NCBI GenBank assembly: GCA_013911345.1
Contig: JACETJ010000046.1
Location: forward strand, 1-8,509
Reading direction: 5' to 3'
Origin: Congregibacter sp.
GTDB taxonomy: Bacteria > Pseudomonadota > Gammaproteobacteria > Pseudomonadales > Halieaceae
Length of the DNA stretch: 8,509 nucleotides
In this document: positions 1 to 6,696 of the stretch, one piece after another
How positions within the stretch are numbered: position 1 is the first letter of the stretch
How the letters are laid out: the number at the start of each line of letters is the position of its first letter
The notes under the pieces: generated by a model
What the model saw: the letters and a program-made list of their open reading frames with translations, nothing else
Told to the model about the DNA's origin: nothing
Databases searched by the model: none
Position numbers and translations under genes: made by a program

Positions 1-1204
1 TCTCAAGATAGCGATCGCCCATCACCGAAGCGTCCTCTGGCATGCAGGCAAAAGTGAAGTACAGATTAATGCCCGAGCGATAGACATGAGAACTATGTGC
101 CGAGGCATTGACACAATCCGGTACCGTCTTGAGTGCAGCGACTACATCCTCGTAGATCGCATCGATCTGGCTCCAGGTGCCCGATACTTCAATCGTGTCA
201 GCGATCAAACCCTGCTCCAACAAGTCCCGCCATTCGGGCACATTGTTGCGATGGCTCATCCAACCCTCTGCGGCGGCCGCATCAGCAGCGTTGAGACCCA
301 AATCGGCCATGATCGACTCGACGGCGAGGATCTCGGCGTCCACCCGCGACGCGGGGCCCTCGTGCACCAGCAAGATCAGGCACTGCTCATCTTGCACGGA
401 GTCCGGGAACAGCCGCGCCACTTCCGAGGCGTCGTATTGCCGCATCACCGGCGGTCGCCAGTCTTGCTGCACGATCTCGCGCTGCGCACGAAACCCTGAC
501 GCCATGTCAGCGCAATACCACGCACTGAAGCGCCGCGTTTCAGGCTGTCGACGCAGCGACAGGGTGACTGAAGTGACCACCCCATGGGTGCCTTCTGCGC
601 CCAATGCTAAATGTCGTAGATCAGGGCCCGATGCCGCGCGCGGTGCCTTTCCTAGTGTCACGATCTCGCCATCGGGCAACACCATATCAAGGGCGTATAC
701 GATGTCCTCGATATTGCCGTAAGCCGTTGAGAACTGGCCTGAAGCGCGGGTCGAAATCCATCCACCGACCGAGCTGATACCGATCGACTGCGGCCAGTGC
801 CCGATGGTCAGCCCTTGCTCGGCGACAGCCTCCTCCGCGACCAATCCATTGATACCCGCCTCGACCGTTAACAGCAGGTTGTCATCATCGATCGACAGCA
901 CCTGATCCATGGCACTCATATCCATCAGAACTTGATCAGGGGTCGGCTCGATGCCGCCACAAACCCCACTGCCCAAACCCCAGGGAATGACCGGGATGTT
1001 GTGAGCGGCGGCATGGCGGACTACTGCCTGCACGTCTGCAGTGTGCCTTGGGCGCACGACGCAAGCGGGGGCGTCCAAGGCCTCCCCCTGCCAGTCTTGC
1101 CAGTGCTTCAGGCACCAACGATCAAAACGATGTGCTGCCAGCATCTCGGCGTCAGTCGACACCTGCTCAGCGCCAATCAACTCAGCCAGCTGCGCGGCAA
1201 TCAT
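1..1204 (-). CDS. FAD-linked oxidase, alkyl-DHAP synthase-like (3' end outside window)
   Basis: The reading frame is open from an ATG at 1204 to the left edge: 401 codons without a stop, C-terminus missing. An FAD-binding PCMH-type (GlcD/AGPS family) domain is visible. A flavin pyrophosphate loop lies around residues 74-84 (PWGLGSGVCGG), then VGGWISTRASG at 146-156, YGNIED at 162-167 and GAEGTHGVVT at 201-211. A family-like SGINLYFTF stretch lies near 377-385. The SSVGGW-STRASG...YGNIED block closely resembles eukaryotic alkyl-dihydroxyacetonephosphate synthase, which swaps the acyl chain of acyl-DHAP for a fatty alcohol in ether lipid synthesis. Bacterial relatives are mostly of unknown substrate and could equally be 2-hydroxyacid (D-lactate/glycolate-type) dehydrogenases. 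The C-terminal histidine-rich active-site region lies outside the window, so substrate class cannot be decided. The start is supported by GGAAGGGAG six nt upstream. It begins inside glpD, 23 nt before that gene's end, so the two are probably translationally coupled. I am sure of the family, not of the reaction. Confidence 0.85.
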   Translation of the reverse strand, partial: MIAAQLAELIGAEQVSTDAEMLAAHRFDRWCLKHWQDWQGEALDAPACVVRPRHTADVQAVVRHAAAHNIPVIPWGLGSGVCGGIEPTPDQVLMDMSAMDQVLSIDDDNLLLTVEAGINGLVAEEAVAEQGLTIGHWPQSIGISSVGGWISTRASGQFSTAYGNIEDIVYALDMVLPDGEIVTLGKAPRAASGPDLRHLALGAEGTHGVVTSVTLSLRRQPETRRFSAWYCADMASGFRAQREIVQQDWRPPVMRQYDASEVARLFPDSVQDEQCLILLVHEGPASRVDAEILAVESIMADLGLNAADAAAAEGWMSHRNNVPEWRDLLEQGLIADTIEVSGTWSQIDAIYEDVVAALKTVPDCVNASAHSSHVYRSGINLYFTFACMPEDASVMGDRYLE

Positions 1205-2810
1205 CCCCTGCTCCCTTCCATGTAGTACTCGCCTGAAAACCTGCACGACTGGCCCGGTCAATCTCAAGACAGTTTTCGATTTCCGCAGCGGTGCGGGCGT
1301 CATCCCAACCCAACAAGCCTGCCATCGCCAGCGCCGCCTGATCCAACACTGGCAAGCCTGCGCGGGCATCAAACCAGGCGCGGCTGCTGCGACGCGCCCA
1401 GTAATCCTCCAGTCGCAGCGCGCCCTCTCTGTGCACGGCCTGCCGAACCTCTGCCTTCACCAGCTCCTCCTCGCCAGCACTGCGAATGAGGCTGGGCGCT
1501 TCCGCGCCGTATAAACGCGCGAGTCGCTCTGCTTGAACGTTATCGACTGCTGAGAGATCTTGAGCCAGCACAACCGCATCGCCCCCAGGTAACGGGACAT
1601 CGGCCGTGGTACAGGGCTTCCCTGTGAAGCCATGGTTCTCGATGACCATGTCAACAATTCGCTCTGCCATAGCGCGATATGCCGACAACTTTCCGCCCCC
1701 CACAGAGAGCAGGCCACTGGGGGAAGTCCAAACCTCGTCCTTGCGCGACAGCTCCTTCGAAGCACGACCAGAGCCATCACTCACTAGCGGTCGAATACCA
1801 GACCAGACTGAGACAATGCGGTCTGGTGACAGGCTCGCCTCAGGCATCGCCTTTTGCGTGGCAGAGAGTAAATAACTGACGTCCTGATCGGTGACAGGTG
1901 GCCAGTATTCGAATTCCGGATGATAGTCGTCGGTGGTACCGATGTAGGTGTATTGCCCCAGTGGTACAGCGAATATTCGTCGGGCATCCGGGGTGCGCAT
2001 CACGACCGTGTTGCGGACTGGCACATCAGCGTGGTCGAACACCAAATGCACCCCCCGACTCAGGGCCAGTCTGGGCGCCTGCGGCTGCTCCAAATCAAGC
2101 ACCTGATCAACCCAGGGTCCCGCCGCGTTCACCACAGCCCGTGCGCGAATCGTGAGTTCGCGATTTTCACCCGGTAGTGTTGAGGCTGCATCGACGCTGA
2201 ATGTCTGGTCTCGCCGGATATTGATGGCCTTGAGATATGTCGCGACCGTCGCGCCGTGGTCGATAGCAGAGCGCACCGTCGCCACAGTGAGTCGCGAGTC
2301 ATCGGTCAAGAATTCCGGATAGACCACCGCACCATTGAGTCGCGAGCGCTCAATCAGCGGCTCCTTCTCAGCGAGCTCGTCTCTCGACCAAACCTCGTGA
2401 TAATCGGCCCGCTCGACGCCGCCCAGGCGCTCATAAGCCCACAGCGCGGCGCGCAGTATCAGTTTGCTGCGTACGCTCCCAGTTGGTATGACGTAGGGCG
2501 TTTTCTGCGCCAGATGGGGCGCAATCCTGTGCAACGTGGCGCGCTCAGAGGCGGACTCTTTCACGACCGCCACGTCGCCCGCAACCAGATAGCGCAAGCC
2601 GCCGTGGATCATCTTCGAGCTGCGACTCGAGGTACCGCTGGCGAGATCCTGTGCCTCGATCAGTGCCACAGAAAGACCCCGCATAGCGGCATCCCTTGCC
2701 ACGCCGGCTCCGGTTATTCCGCCGCCAATTACCAATACATCGAAGCACTGATCAGACAGCGCTTTTAATGACCCTGCCCGGTCGGTTTGATCGAAATGCT
2801 GCTCTGACAT
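1182..2810 (-). CDS. glpD: FAD-dependent glycerol-3-phosphate dehydrogenase
   Basis: Oxidises sn-glycerol 3-phosphate to dihydroxyacetone phosphate at the inner membrane and passes electrons through FAD to ubiquinone. Numbered from the chosen start, the protein has 542 residues. The N-terminal Rossmann FAD motif GGGITGAG lies at 29-36, followed by the family block SGTSSRSSKMIHGG (58-71) and RYL. GTTDDYHPEFEYW is near 291-303, GIRPLVSDGSG near 338-348 and the late flavin/substrate block GGGKLSAYR at 371-379. The C-terminal DAO_C-like helical domain, with DYWARRSSRAW near 469-479 and LGWD near 500-503, follows. Length is slightly above E. coli GlpD (about 500). The ATG at 2810 is chosen because it has GGGGGTGGG just upstream; an in-frame ATG at 2831 (seven residues longer) has no ribosome binding site. 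The gene overlaps the downstream FAD oxidase by 23 nt and lies 136 nt after cyoE, with which it need not share a transcript. Related oxidases of the same fold exist (glycerol-3-phosphate oxidase GlpO), but the neighbourhood does not separate the two. Confidence 0.93.
   Translation of the reverse strand: MSEQHFDQTDRAGSLKALSDQCFDVLVIGGGITGAGVARDAAMRGLSVALIEAQDLASGTSSRSSKMIHGGLRYLVAGDVAVVKESASERATLHRIAPHLAQKTPYVIPTGSVRSKLILRAALWAYERLGGVERADYHEVWSRDELAEKEPLIERSRLNGAVVYPEFLTDDSRLTVATVRSAIDHGATVATYLKAINIRRDQTFSVDAASTLPGENRELTIRARAVVNAAGPWVDQVLDLEQPQAPRLALSRGVHLVFDHADVPVRNTVVMRTPDARRIFAVPLGQYTYIGTTDDYHPEFEYWPPVTDQDVSYLLSATQKAMPEASLSPDRIVSVWSGIRPLVSDGSGRASKELSRKDEVWTSPSGLLSVGGGKLSAYRAMAERIVDMVIENHGFTGKPCTTADVPLPGGDAVVLAQDLSAVDNVQAERLARLYGAEAPSLIRSAGEEELVKAEVRQAVHREGALRLEDYWARRSSRAWFDARAGLPVLDQAALAMAGLLGWDDARTAAEIENCLEIDRASRAGFQASTTWKGAGDDCRAAG
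1211..1219 (-). promoter_or_regulatory. Shine-Dalgarno site of the AGPS-like gene, inside glpD
   Basis: On the minus strand GGAAGGGAG lies six nt before the ATG at 1204. It falls within the last codons of glpD, so ribosomes finishing glpD pass directly over it. It fixes the start of the downstream FAD oxidase and suggests coupled translation. Confidence 0.7.
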
Positions 2811-2811
2811 G

Positions 2812-2820
2812 CCCACCCCC
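2812..2820 (-). promoter_or_regulatory. Shine-Dalgarno site deciding the glpD start
   Basis: GGGGGTGGG on the minus strand ends one nt before the ATG at 2810, with its best-matching core about 5-7 nt away. The upstream in-frame ATG at 2831 is preceded by CACCCGCTAGA, with no purine-rich site. A weak -10-like TAGAAT (2835 to 2830 on the minus strand) overlaps that upstream ATG, which would also favour 2810, but no matching -35 is seen. Confidence 0.5.
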
Positions 2821-2855
2821 AAGTGCTGCATTCTAGCGGGTGTTGGCCATTAATT

Positions 2856-2876
2856 GCTGGCCTGCGCCAGCCTTTT
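2856..2876. terminator. Possible hairpin in the cyoE-glpD gap
   Basis: A perfect 6-bp stem, GCTGGC and GCCAGC, with a 4-nt loop lies at 2856-2871, followed on the plus strand by CTTTT. The T run is on the wrong side for minus-strand transcription leaving cyoE, where the stem is followed by AATTAAT. It may therefore be a weak cyoE terminator, a barrier to plus-strand transcription, or a leader structure for glpD. The rest of the gap (2832-2946) holds a GGCCGGCC palindrome and no convincing promoter. Confidence 0.25.
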
Positions 2877-2946
2877 CATACTGTTGCCCGTTCTTGCAGA
2901 TATTTGGCGCTTGGCCGGCCCGCAAACAAGAATCTGCGCCTAAATC

Positions 2947-3846
2947 TCAGGAAAATAGAGGCTTCGGCAGCAAGTAGTGATCCAGCAACATGATTGGAAA
3001 GATCGCCATGAGATAGACGATGGAGAAGCGGAACATTTTCATTGCGTCGCTGTTTTTCATGGTGCGGAGCAACATCACCGCCTGATAGATAAAAACACCG
3101 CCGAGCGCAGACGCGCCAACCAGATAAATCCAGCTGCTGAGCCCTGTGGCCACCGGCAATAATGATGCGACAAAAAGCATCAGGGTATACAACAAGCTGT
3201 GCACGGCGGTGTAGCGGCTGCCATGCGTCACGGGCAGCATCGGAATTTCTACCTTGGCGTACTCCTCCTTACGCGCAATTGCCAGCGCCCAGAAATGAGG
3301 CGGCGTCCAGGCAAAAATGATGAGCACCAACAGGAGCGCATGGCCATCAACCTGATTGGTGACAGCGGTCCAACCCAGCAGGGGCGGCATGGCCCCGGCC
3401 AGTCCACCGATCACAATATTCTGGGGCGTCGCGCGCTTGAGATAGAGGGTATAGACAAAGGCGTAACCTACAAGCGACGCCAACGTGAGCCAAGCCGTCA
3501 AGGCGTTTACCCAGGTCAGTAGCACAAACATGCCCAGAGAACCCAGCGCAAACGCAAAAATCGCAGCGCCTTGGGAATCAATTCTGCCTTTTACGATCGG
3601 TCGGCCGGAGGTGCGCGCCATCACGGCGTCGACATGTTGATCTGCGAGGTGATTGATGGCGGCCGCGGACCCCGCACAGAGCGCGATTCCCACGCTGGCA
3701 AAGATCACGACATCAAGCGGCACGACACCGGGGGTGGCCATGCACATCCCCACGATTGCCGTCAGGATCATCAGCCACACCACATTGGGCTTACACAGCT
3801 CGTAATAATCTCGCCACGTGGCGCGCTCTGTCAGGGTGGATTCCAT
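2947..3846 (-). CDS. cyoE: Protoheme IX farnesyltransferase (heme o synthase)
   Basis: Transfers a farnesyl group from farnesyl diphosphate to the 2-vinyl of heme b, giving heme o, the precursor of heme a for the neighbouring oxidase. It is also called ctaB or COX10. The 299-residue length is normal. This is a polytopic membrane protein of the UbiA prenyltransferase superfamily. The first prenyl-diphosphate/Mg-binding motif is NHLADQHVD at residues 65-73, followed by RTSGRP (78-83). LKRATPQN is at 136-143, GAMPPLLGW at 151-159, [10 protein letters not shown] at 180-189 and the family signature [14 protein letters not shown] near 196-209. Hydrophobic segments follow to the C-terminus. The ATG at 3846 matches the usual N-terminus (a short cytosolic stretch, then [12 protein letters not shown]), although the site upstream (GAGTCGACCC) is a poor ribosome binding site. 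It diverges from the Sco gene across 168 nt. Heme A synthase (CtaA), often next to this gene, is not here; glpD follows instead. Confidence 0.96.
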   Translation of the reverse strand: MESTLTERATWRDYYELCKPNVVWLMILTAIVGMCMATPGVVPLDVVIFASVGIALCAGSAAAINHLADQHVDAVMARTSGRPIVKGRIDSQGAAIFAFALGSLGMFVLLTWVNALTAWLTLASLVGYAFVYTLYLKRATPQNIVIGGLAGAMPPLLGWTAVTNQVDGHALLLVLIIFAWTPPHFWALAIARKEEYAKVEIPMLPVTHGSRYTAVHSLLYTLMLFVASLLPVATGLSSWIYLVGASALGGVFIYQAVMLLRTMKNSDAMKMFRFSIVYLMAIFPIMLLDHYLLPKPLFS

Positions 3847-4014
3847 TAAAAGGGTCGACTCGCTTTGGTTTGTTGTTGGGGACGTCTCATCCGAATGTTA
3901 CTGCATGACATGCGTGACTGCGTCATCTGTGCACACATTTGCGCTGGCAATATTGACGCAGACGGGATGGATTGGTCAGACTGAACCATAAGAAGATAAG
4001 AGGCAGGGTCCGGC
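3847..4014. promoter_or_regulatory. Divergent intergenic region between cyoE and the Sco gene, with clustered palindromes
   Basis: This 168-nt stretch must hold the promoters of both divergent genes. Three perfect short inverted repeats crowd together: GCATGACATGC (3903-3913), TGACTGCGTCA (3915-3925) and TGTGCACA (3928-3935). CTGCGTCA (3918-3925) is repeated in inverted orientation as TGACGCAG (3954-3961). TCAGACTGA (3976-3984) is a further palindrome closer to the Sco start. A plus-strand TTGACG at 3953-3958 could be a -35 box, but no good -10 box stands 16-18 nt downstream. I see no recognisable FNR, Fur or CueR-type site. Regulator binding is inference from symmetry alone. Confidence 0.4.
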
Positions 4015-4698
4015 GTGAGCAACATCACTCGGGAAAAACTCATGGCGGCGGTATTAATCGCCGCCGCAGTTGTCGGTGTGGCGCTGGCCGGATCGGGGTA
4101 TTGGGCGCTGTGGCAGTCACGCAATCCGGCCGCAGACCAACTCATGCCAGCCTCACTTATTACCTTTCCGGAACGCAAGCCACTGGCAGAGTTCATTCTG
4201 GTAGACGACGAAAAAGGGGTCTTCGACCTGAAGTCTTTGGAGTCACGTTGGTCATTCATATTCTTTGGCTTCATGTACTGCCCTGACATCTGTCCGACTA
4301 CCCTTTACGACCTGTCTCTCGTCAAGCGCGATATTGTTGCGCAGGGTATCAGCGAGTCCGATATCCAGTTTGTCTTCATCTCCGTCGATCCTGCCCGCGA
4401 CAAAGCGGCGCAGATTCAGCGATATGTTCAATATTTTGACCCCGCCTTCCTGGGCGCAACGGGCTCAATGGGGCAGCTCACCAACCTCACCCGGCAGCTC
4501 GGGGCGCCGTTTCGTGCGGAACCTGAAACAGCAGAGAATGTCTACGAAGTGACGCACTCCAGCGCCGTGTACTTAGTGGACCCGCTAGGCCAATACACCG
4601 GCATCATCAGCCCCCCCTTCGTCGCATCAGAGGTGGCGGTGCAGTTCTCTGAACTCTACCGCACCAATGAGACACCGAAGCTAGCGCGGCGACGCTAG
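4015..4698 (+). CDS. Sco1/SenC family copper chaperone for cytochrome oxidase
   Basis: Sco proteins are membrane-anchored thioredoxin-fold proteins that deliver copper to, or reduce the cysteines of, the CuA site in oxidase subunit II. The 227-residue product starts with a short cytosolic tail and one hydrophobic anchor (about residues 9-30, AVLIAAAVVGVALAG), with the rest predicted outside the membrane. The copper site is complete: CPDIC with C89 and C93 inside FFGFMYCPDICPTTL, and the distal histidine H181 in VTHSSAVYLVDP. VFISVDPARD (120-129) is also typical of the family. The start is GTG at 4015, with AGGCAGGG upstream; an ATG nine codons later (4042) is possible but would cut into the region just before the anchor. 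It is the only clear plus-strand gene, divergent from cyoE and convergent with the oxidase operon, its probable client. Its stop lies in a short inverted repeat. Confidence 0.94.
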   Translation: MSNITREKLMAAVLIAAAVVGVALAGSGYWALWQSRNPAADQLMPASLITFPERKPLAEFILVDDEKGVFDLKSLESRWSFIFFGFMYCPDICPTTLYDLSLVKRDIVAQGISESDIQFVFISVDPARDKAAQIQRYVQYFDPAFLGATGSMGQLTNLTRQLGAPFRAEPETAENVYEVTHSSAVYLVDPLGQYTGIISPPFVASEVAVQFSELYRTNETPKLARRR

Positions 4699-4705
4699 GC
4701 CGCCG
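4681..4705. terminator. GC-rich inverted repeats between convergent genes
   Basis: CTAGCG (4681-4686) and CGCTAG (4693-4698) form a perfect 6-bp stem with a 6-nt loop, and the second arm contains the TAG stop of the Sco gene. An alternative 5-bp stem pairs CGGCG (4687-4691) with CGCCG (4701-4705). Only 18 nt separate the Sco stop from the end of the last minus-strand oxidase gene. Neither strand has a real T run, so a shared bidirectional intrinsic terminator is only a weak possibility. Confidence 0.25.
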
Positions 4706-4716
4706 GGGTTTAGCGC

Positions 4717-4875
4717 CTATTCCTGCTTCTCAGTGTGAACCGTATCGACCCGGTCCGGCACGTCGAGGTTATGGTCCACCAATACGTATGCAAACACATA
4801 CATAAAGACCGTCAGTAATAAGAACACGACGATGTGTACGGTGTAGTTGGTGCCTTCTGTCTTCTGGCCACCCAT
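4717..4875 (-). CDS. Small single-helix membrane protein at the end of the oxidase operon
   Basis: This 52-residue ORF starts at ATG 4875, preceded by GAGAGG about 8 nt upstream, and ends at TAG (4719 to 4717). The layout is a short polar N-terminus (MGGQKTEGTNYT), one hydrophobic helix at about residues 13-33 (VHIVVFLLLTVFMYVFAYVLV), and a 19-residue charged tail rich in Asp, His and Glu. It follows the subunit IV gene by 38 nt, in the same direction, and is the last gene before the convergent Sco gene. I do not recognise the family. Size, topology and position resemble the tiny one-helix subunits or assembly factors found with several bacterial heme-copper oxidases, so a small oxidase subunit or assembly helper is my inference. 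The coherent membrane topology, ribosome binding site and operon position argue that it is really translated. Confidence 0.7.
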   Translation of the reverse strand: MGGQKTEGTNYTVHIVVFLLLTVFMYVFAYVLVDHNLDVPDRVDTVHTEKQE

Positions 4876-4913
4876 TGCTGCTACCTCTCTTCAATATTCT
4901 CAGGCGGATTGCT

Positions 4914-5300
4914 TCAGTGATGCGGAGACGCCGGCGCCGCGATAACCAATTCCTTCAGGAAGTACACACCGCGCTGAAAAAACGTCCAATCGGCCTCGAG
5001 CGAGCCAATTGCCACCAGAGTCAGTAGCAATGCTGGCGGCAGCAGTATGAAGTAGACCATTGCCAACCGCTCCCACACCATGTGCATAAATACGGCGATG
5101 ATGAGGCCAGCTTTGAGCACCATGAAAAAGAGGATCAGGAACCAGCGCATGTAGCCCTGCACCTGATAATAATCCACCGCATAGGACATCGCGCTCAGAA
5201 CAAACAGCAAGATCCAAATCTTGAAATAGATCCCCAGCGGGTGCTGGATCGCCTCTTCTTCCCGGACAACAGGCTCGTGCCCGTCAGCTGTATGGTCCAT
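4914..5300 (-). CDS. ctaF: Cytochrome c oxidase subunit IV, prokaryotic type
   Basis: A small accessory subunit of A-type heme-copper oxidases (COX4_pro family, as CtaF or CoxD). The 128-residue protein begins with a charged, acidic N-terminus containing HPLGIYFKIW (20-29). Three membrane helices follow at about 25-44, 52-73 and 80-100. The second ends in the family signature KAGLIIAVFMHM (63-74). The C-terminal tail ends in SPHH. The ATG at 5300 has GAGGGAG about 6 nt upstream. It lies 11 nt after the second subunit III gene and 38 nt before the small membrane ORF, so it is part of the operon. It carries no redox centre; in related oxidases it is thought to stabilise the complex or help place CuB in subunit I. 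The symbol follows the Bacillus ctaCDEF order. Confidence 0.88.
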   Translation of the reverse strand: MDHTADGHEPVVREEEAIQHPLGIYFKIWILLFVLSAMSYAVDYYQVQGYMRWFLILFFMVLKAGLIIAVFMHMVWERLAMVYFILLPPALLLTLVAIGSLEADWTFFQRGVYFLKELVIAAPASPHH

Positions 5301-5311
5301 GGTTTACTCCC

Positions 5312-6031
5312 TCACCAGAGATAGAAAAATGCAAAGATGAAGACCCACACAAGGTCTACGAAGTGCCAGTACAGGCCGAGGATTTCAATCTCCTCATAGT
5401 TCCCGCCGCGCTTGGTAAACCATCCGGGCGTGTGATCATCAAGATGGCCTCTGGCCACCTTGTAAGAAAAGATAAACAGAAAGATCACTCCGATGGACAC
5501 GTGGAACCCGTGGAAGCCGGTCACCATGAAGAACACCGAGCCAAATTGAGCTGCACCCATTGGGTTACCCCAGGGACGCACACCTTCCTCAAAAATCAGC
5601 TTGCTCCACTCGAACACCTGCATCCCGACAAACGTCGCACCCAGAATGGCAGTTGCGAACAGCAACCAGAATGTCACCCATTTGTTTTTTCGGTACCCAT
5701 AGTTCACTGCAAGTGCCATCGTGCCACTCGACGTAATGAGCACAAAAGTCATTATCGCAATCAGAATCAGCGGGATCGGCGCCCCGCCGAAGCTCAGTGC
5801 AAAGACCTCGCTGGAGCTAGGCCATGGCTCTAGCGTCGACATACGCACCGTCATGTAAGAGGCTAGGAAACAGCCAAAAATAAAGGTATCGCTGACGAGG
5901 AAGATCCACATCATCGCCTTGCCCCAGGGCACTCCCTTGAACGCGCGCTGATCCGAACTCCAATCATCAAAGAAGCCTGCTATGCCGGGCTTCAACTCCA
6001 GTGAATCCGATGCCATTGTCTCCGTCGACAT
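5312..6031 (-). CDS. ctaE: Cytochrome c oxidase subunit III, canonical copy
   Basis: Core subunit III of the oxidase, a membrane protein without metal centres that supports proton uptake and turnover stability of subunit I. The 239 residues show about five membrane helices: roughly 38-60, 86-109, 119-139, 164-189 and 218-238. This matches the short bacterial form that lacks the first two helices of the mitochondrial protein. Conserved features are WIFLVSDTFIFG (42-53), where the family's usual Ser-Glu is Ser-Asp (D48); FFMVTGFHGFHVSIG (167-181); YEEIEILGLYWHF (212-224); and D226 in FVDLVWVFIF. The ATG at 6031 has a strong GGGGGAGGAG site. It starts 14 nt after another subunit III-like gene and ends 11 nt before subunit IV. 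Of the two subunit III genes it keeps the acidic residues usual in the family, so I take it as the functional core copy. Confidence 0.92.
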   Translation of the reverse strand: MSTETMASDSLELKPGIAGFFDDWSSDQRAFKGVPWGKAMMWIFLVSDTFIFGCFLASYMTVRMSTLEPWPSSSEVFALSFGGAPIPLILIAIMTFVLITSSGTMALAVNYGYRKNKWVTFWLLFATAILGATFVGMQVFEWSKLIFEEGVRPWGNPMGAAQFGSVFFMVTGFHGFHVSIGVIFLFIFSYKVARGHLDDHTPGWFTKRGGNYEEIEILGLYWHFVDLVWVFIFAFFYLW

Positions 6032-6045
6032 GGTCTCCTCCCCCG

Positions 6046-6696
6046 TTAAATAAAGCCGCAGATCCTGAGCAGGATCTCGAAATTGTTACCTGTGAACAGC
6101 AAGCCGAACACCAACAACCAGACGCCCAGCAGGTAGTGCCAGTAGAGCGCACAGTTGGATACGTTGTGCTCCATCGCGCGAACATCCGACTGCCCGAAAG
6201 CCCGGCTTATCGCGCGCACCAGCGCGACCATGCCGCCCGCCATATGCAGTCCGTGAATGCCGGTGATCATGAAAAAGAAACCCACCGAGGGGTTGCTGAA
6301 ATCACCGAGCACCATCGAGGTCAGCTGCTGCCAGGCAACAAGCTGGCCGATTAGGAAGAGCACCGTCAACACACCGGCGCCGACCAACGCGCCGCGCACC
6401 CAATGAACCTTGTCCGCACGCGCCCAGATCAATGCAGCCTGAAGGCACAGGCTACTGAGTAGCAGCAGACCGGTGTTGGCCCAGAGAAGGCTAATTTGTG
6501 GGGTAGGCTGCCAATCCTGATAGAGCATGCGGCCGCCGTAGGCCACGATCATGAGCATGAAGAAAATGCTCACCACACTCAGCAGCACTTTTAGTGCGGA
6601 GCGCCGTGAATTCAGGGCAATCTGCGCCCCGGATAGTGCCGGCGCGATCGGCCCGGTATCGGCAATCCAGGGCTGTTCAGTAAAAATATTGCTCAT
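6046..6696 (-). CDS. Second, divergent subunit III-like protein
   Basis: A 216-residue, five-helix membrane protein of the heme-copper oxidase subunit III family. Helices lie at about 34-55, 69-90, 101-121, 137-160 and 184-202. The family core FFFMITGIHGLHMAGG (140-155) and ALYWHYLLGVWLLVF (183-197) are clear and align without gaps to the next gene's TGFHGFH and LYWHF blocks. Acidic positions kept in that copy are lost here: its D48 corresponds to V42, E216 to S180 and D226 to L190. The start overlaps the stop of ctaD in an ATGA, so the two are translationally coupled. Tandem subunit III-like genes have been reported for some alternative proteobacterial oxidases (Bradyrhizobium coxMNOP, from memory). 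NorE- or CyoC-like five-helix relatives are the other comparison. It may replace or pair with the canonical subunit III; its exact role is unknown. Confidence 0.85.
   Translation of the reverse strand: MSNIFTEQPWIADTGPIAPALSGAQIALNSRRSALKVLLSVVSIFFMLMIVAYGGRMLYQDWQPTPQISLLWANTGLLLLSSLCLQAALIWARADKVHWVRGALVGAGVLTVLFLIGQLVAWQQLTSMVLGDFSNPSVGFFFMITGIHGLHMAGGMVALVRAISRAFGQSDVRAMEHNVSNCALYWHYLLGVWLLVFGLLFTGNNFEILLRICGFI

Noticed and set aside
86..722. Plus-strand ORFs of 137 and 181 codons at the left end.
   Set aside because: They lie opposite the continuous minus-strand FAD oxidase frame, which carries clear family motifs. The plus-strand translations have no domain-like pattern.
2811..2831. 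A longer glpD start at ATG 2831 adding MQHLGVG.
   Set aside because: It has no ribosome binding site upstream, whereas the ATG at 2810 has GGGGGTGGG; the extra seven residues show no family feature.
3928..3935. TGTGCACA considered as half of a CRP/FNR-type operator.
   Set aside because: The spacing and flanking bases do not give a TGTGA-N6-TCACA or TTGAT-N4-ATCAA pattern; only the bare palindrome can be supported.
3846..4289. A 147-codon minus-strand ORF across the Sco 5' half and the divergent region.
   Set aside because: It is antisense to a well-supported Sco gene, is low-complexity and rich in Ser and Met, has no recognisable motif, and would fill the promoter region of both flanking genes.
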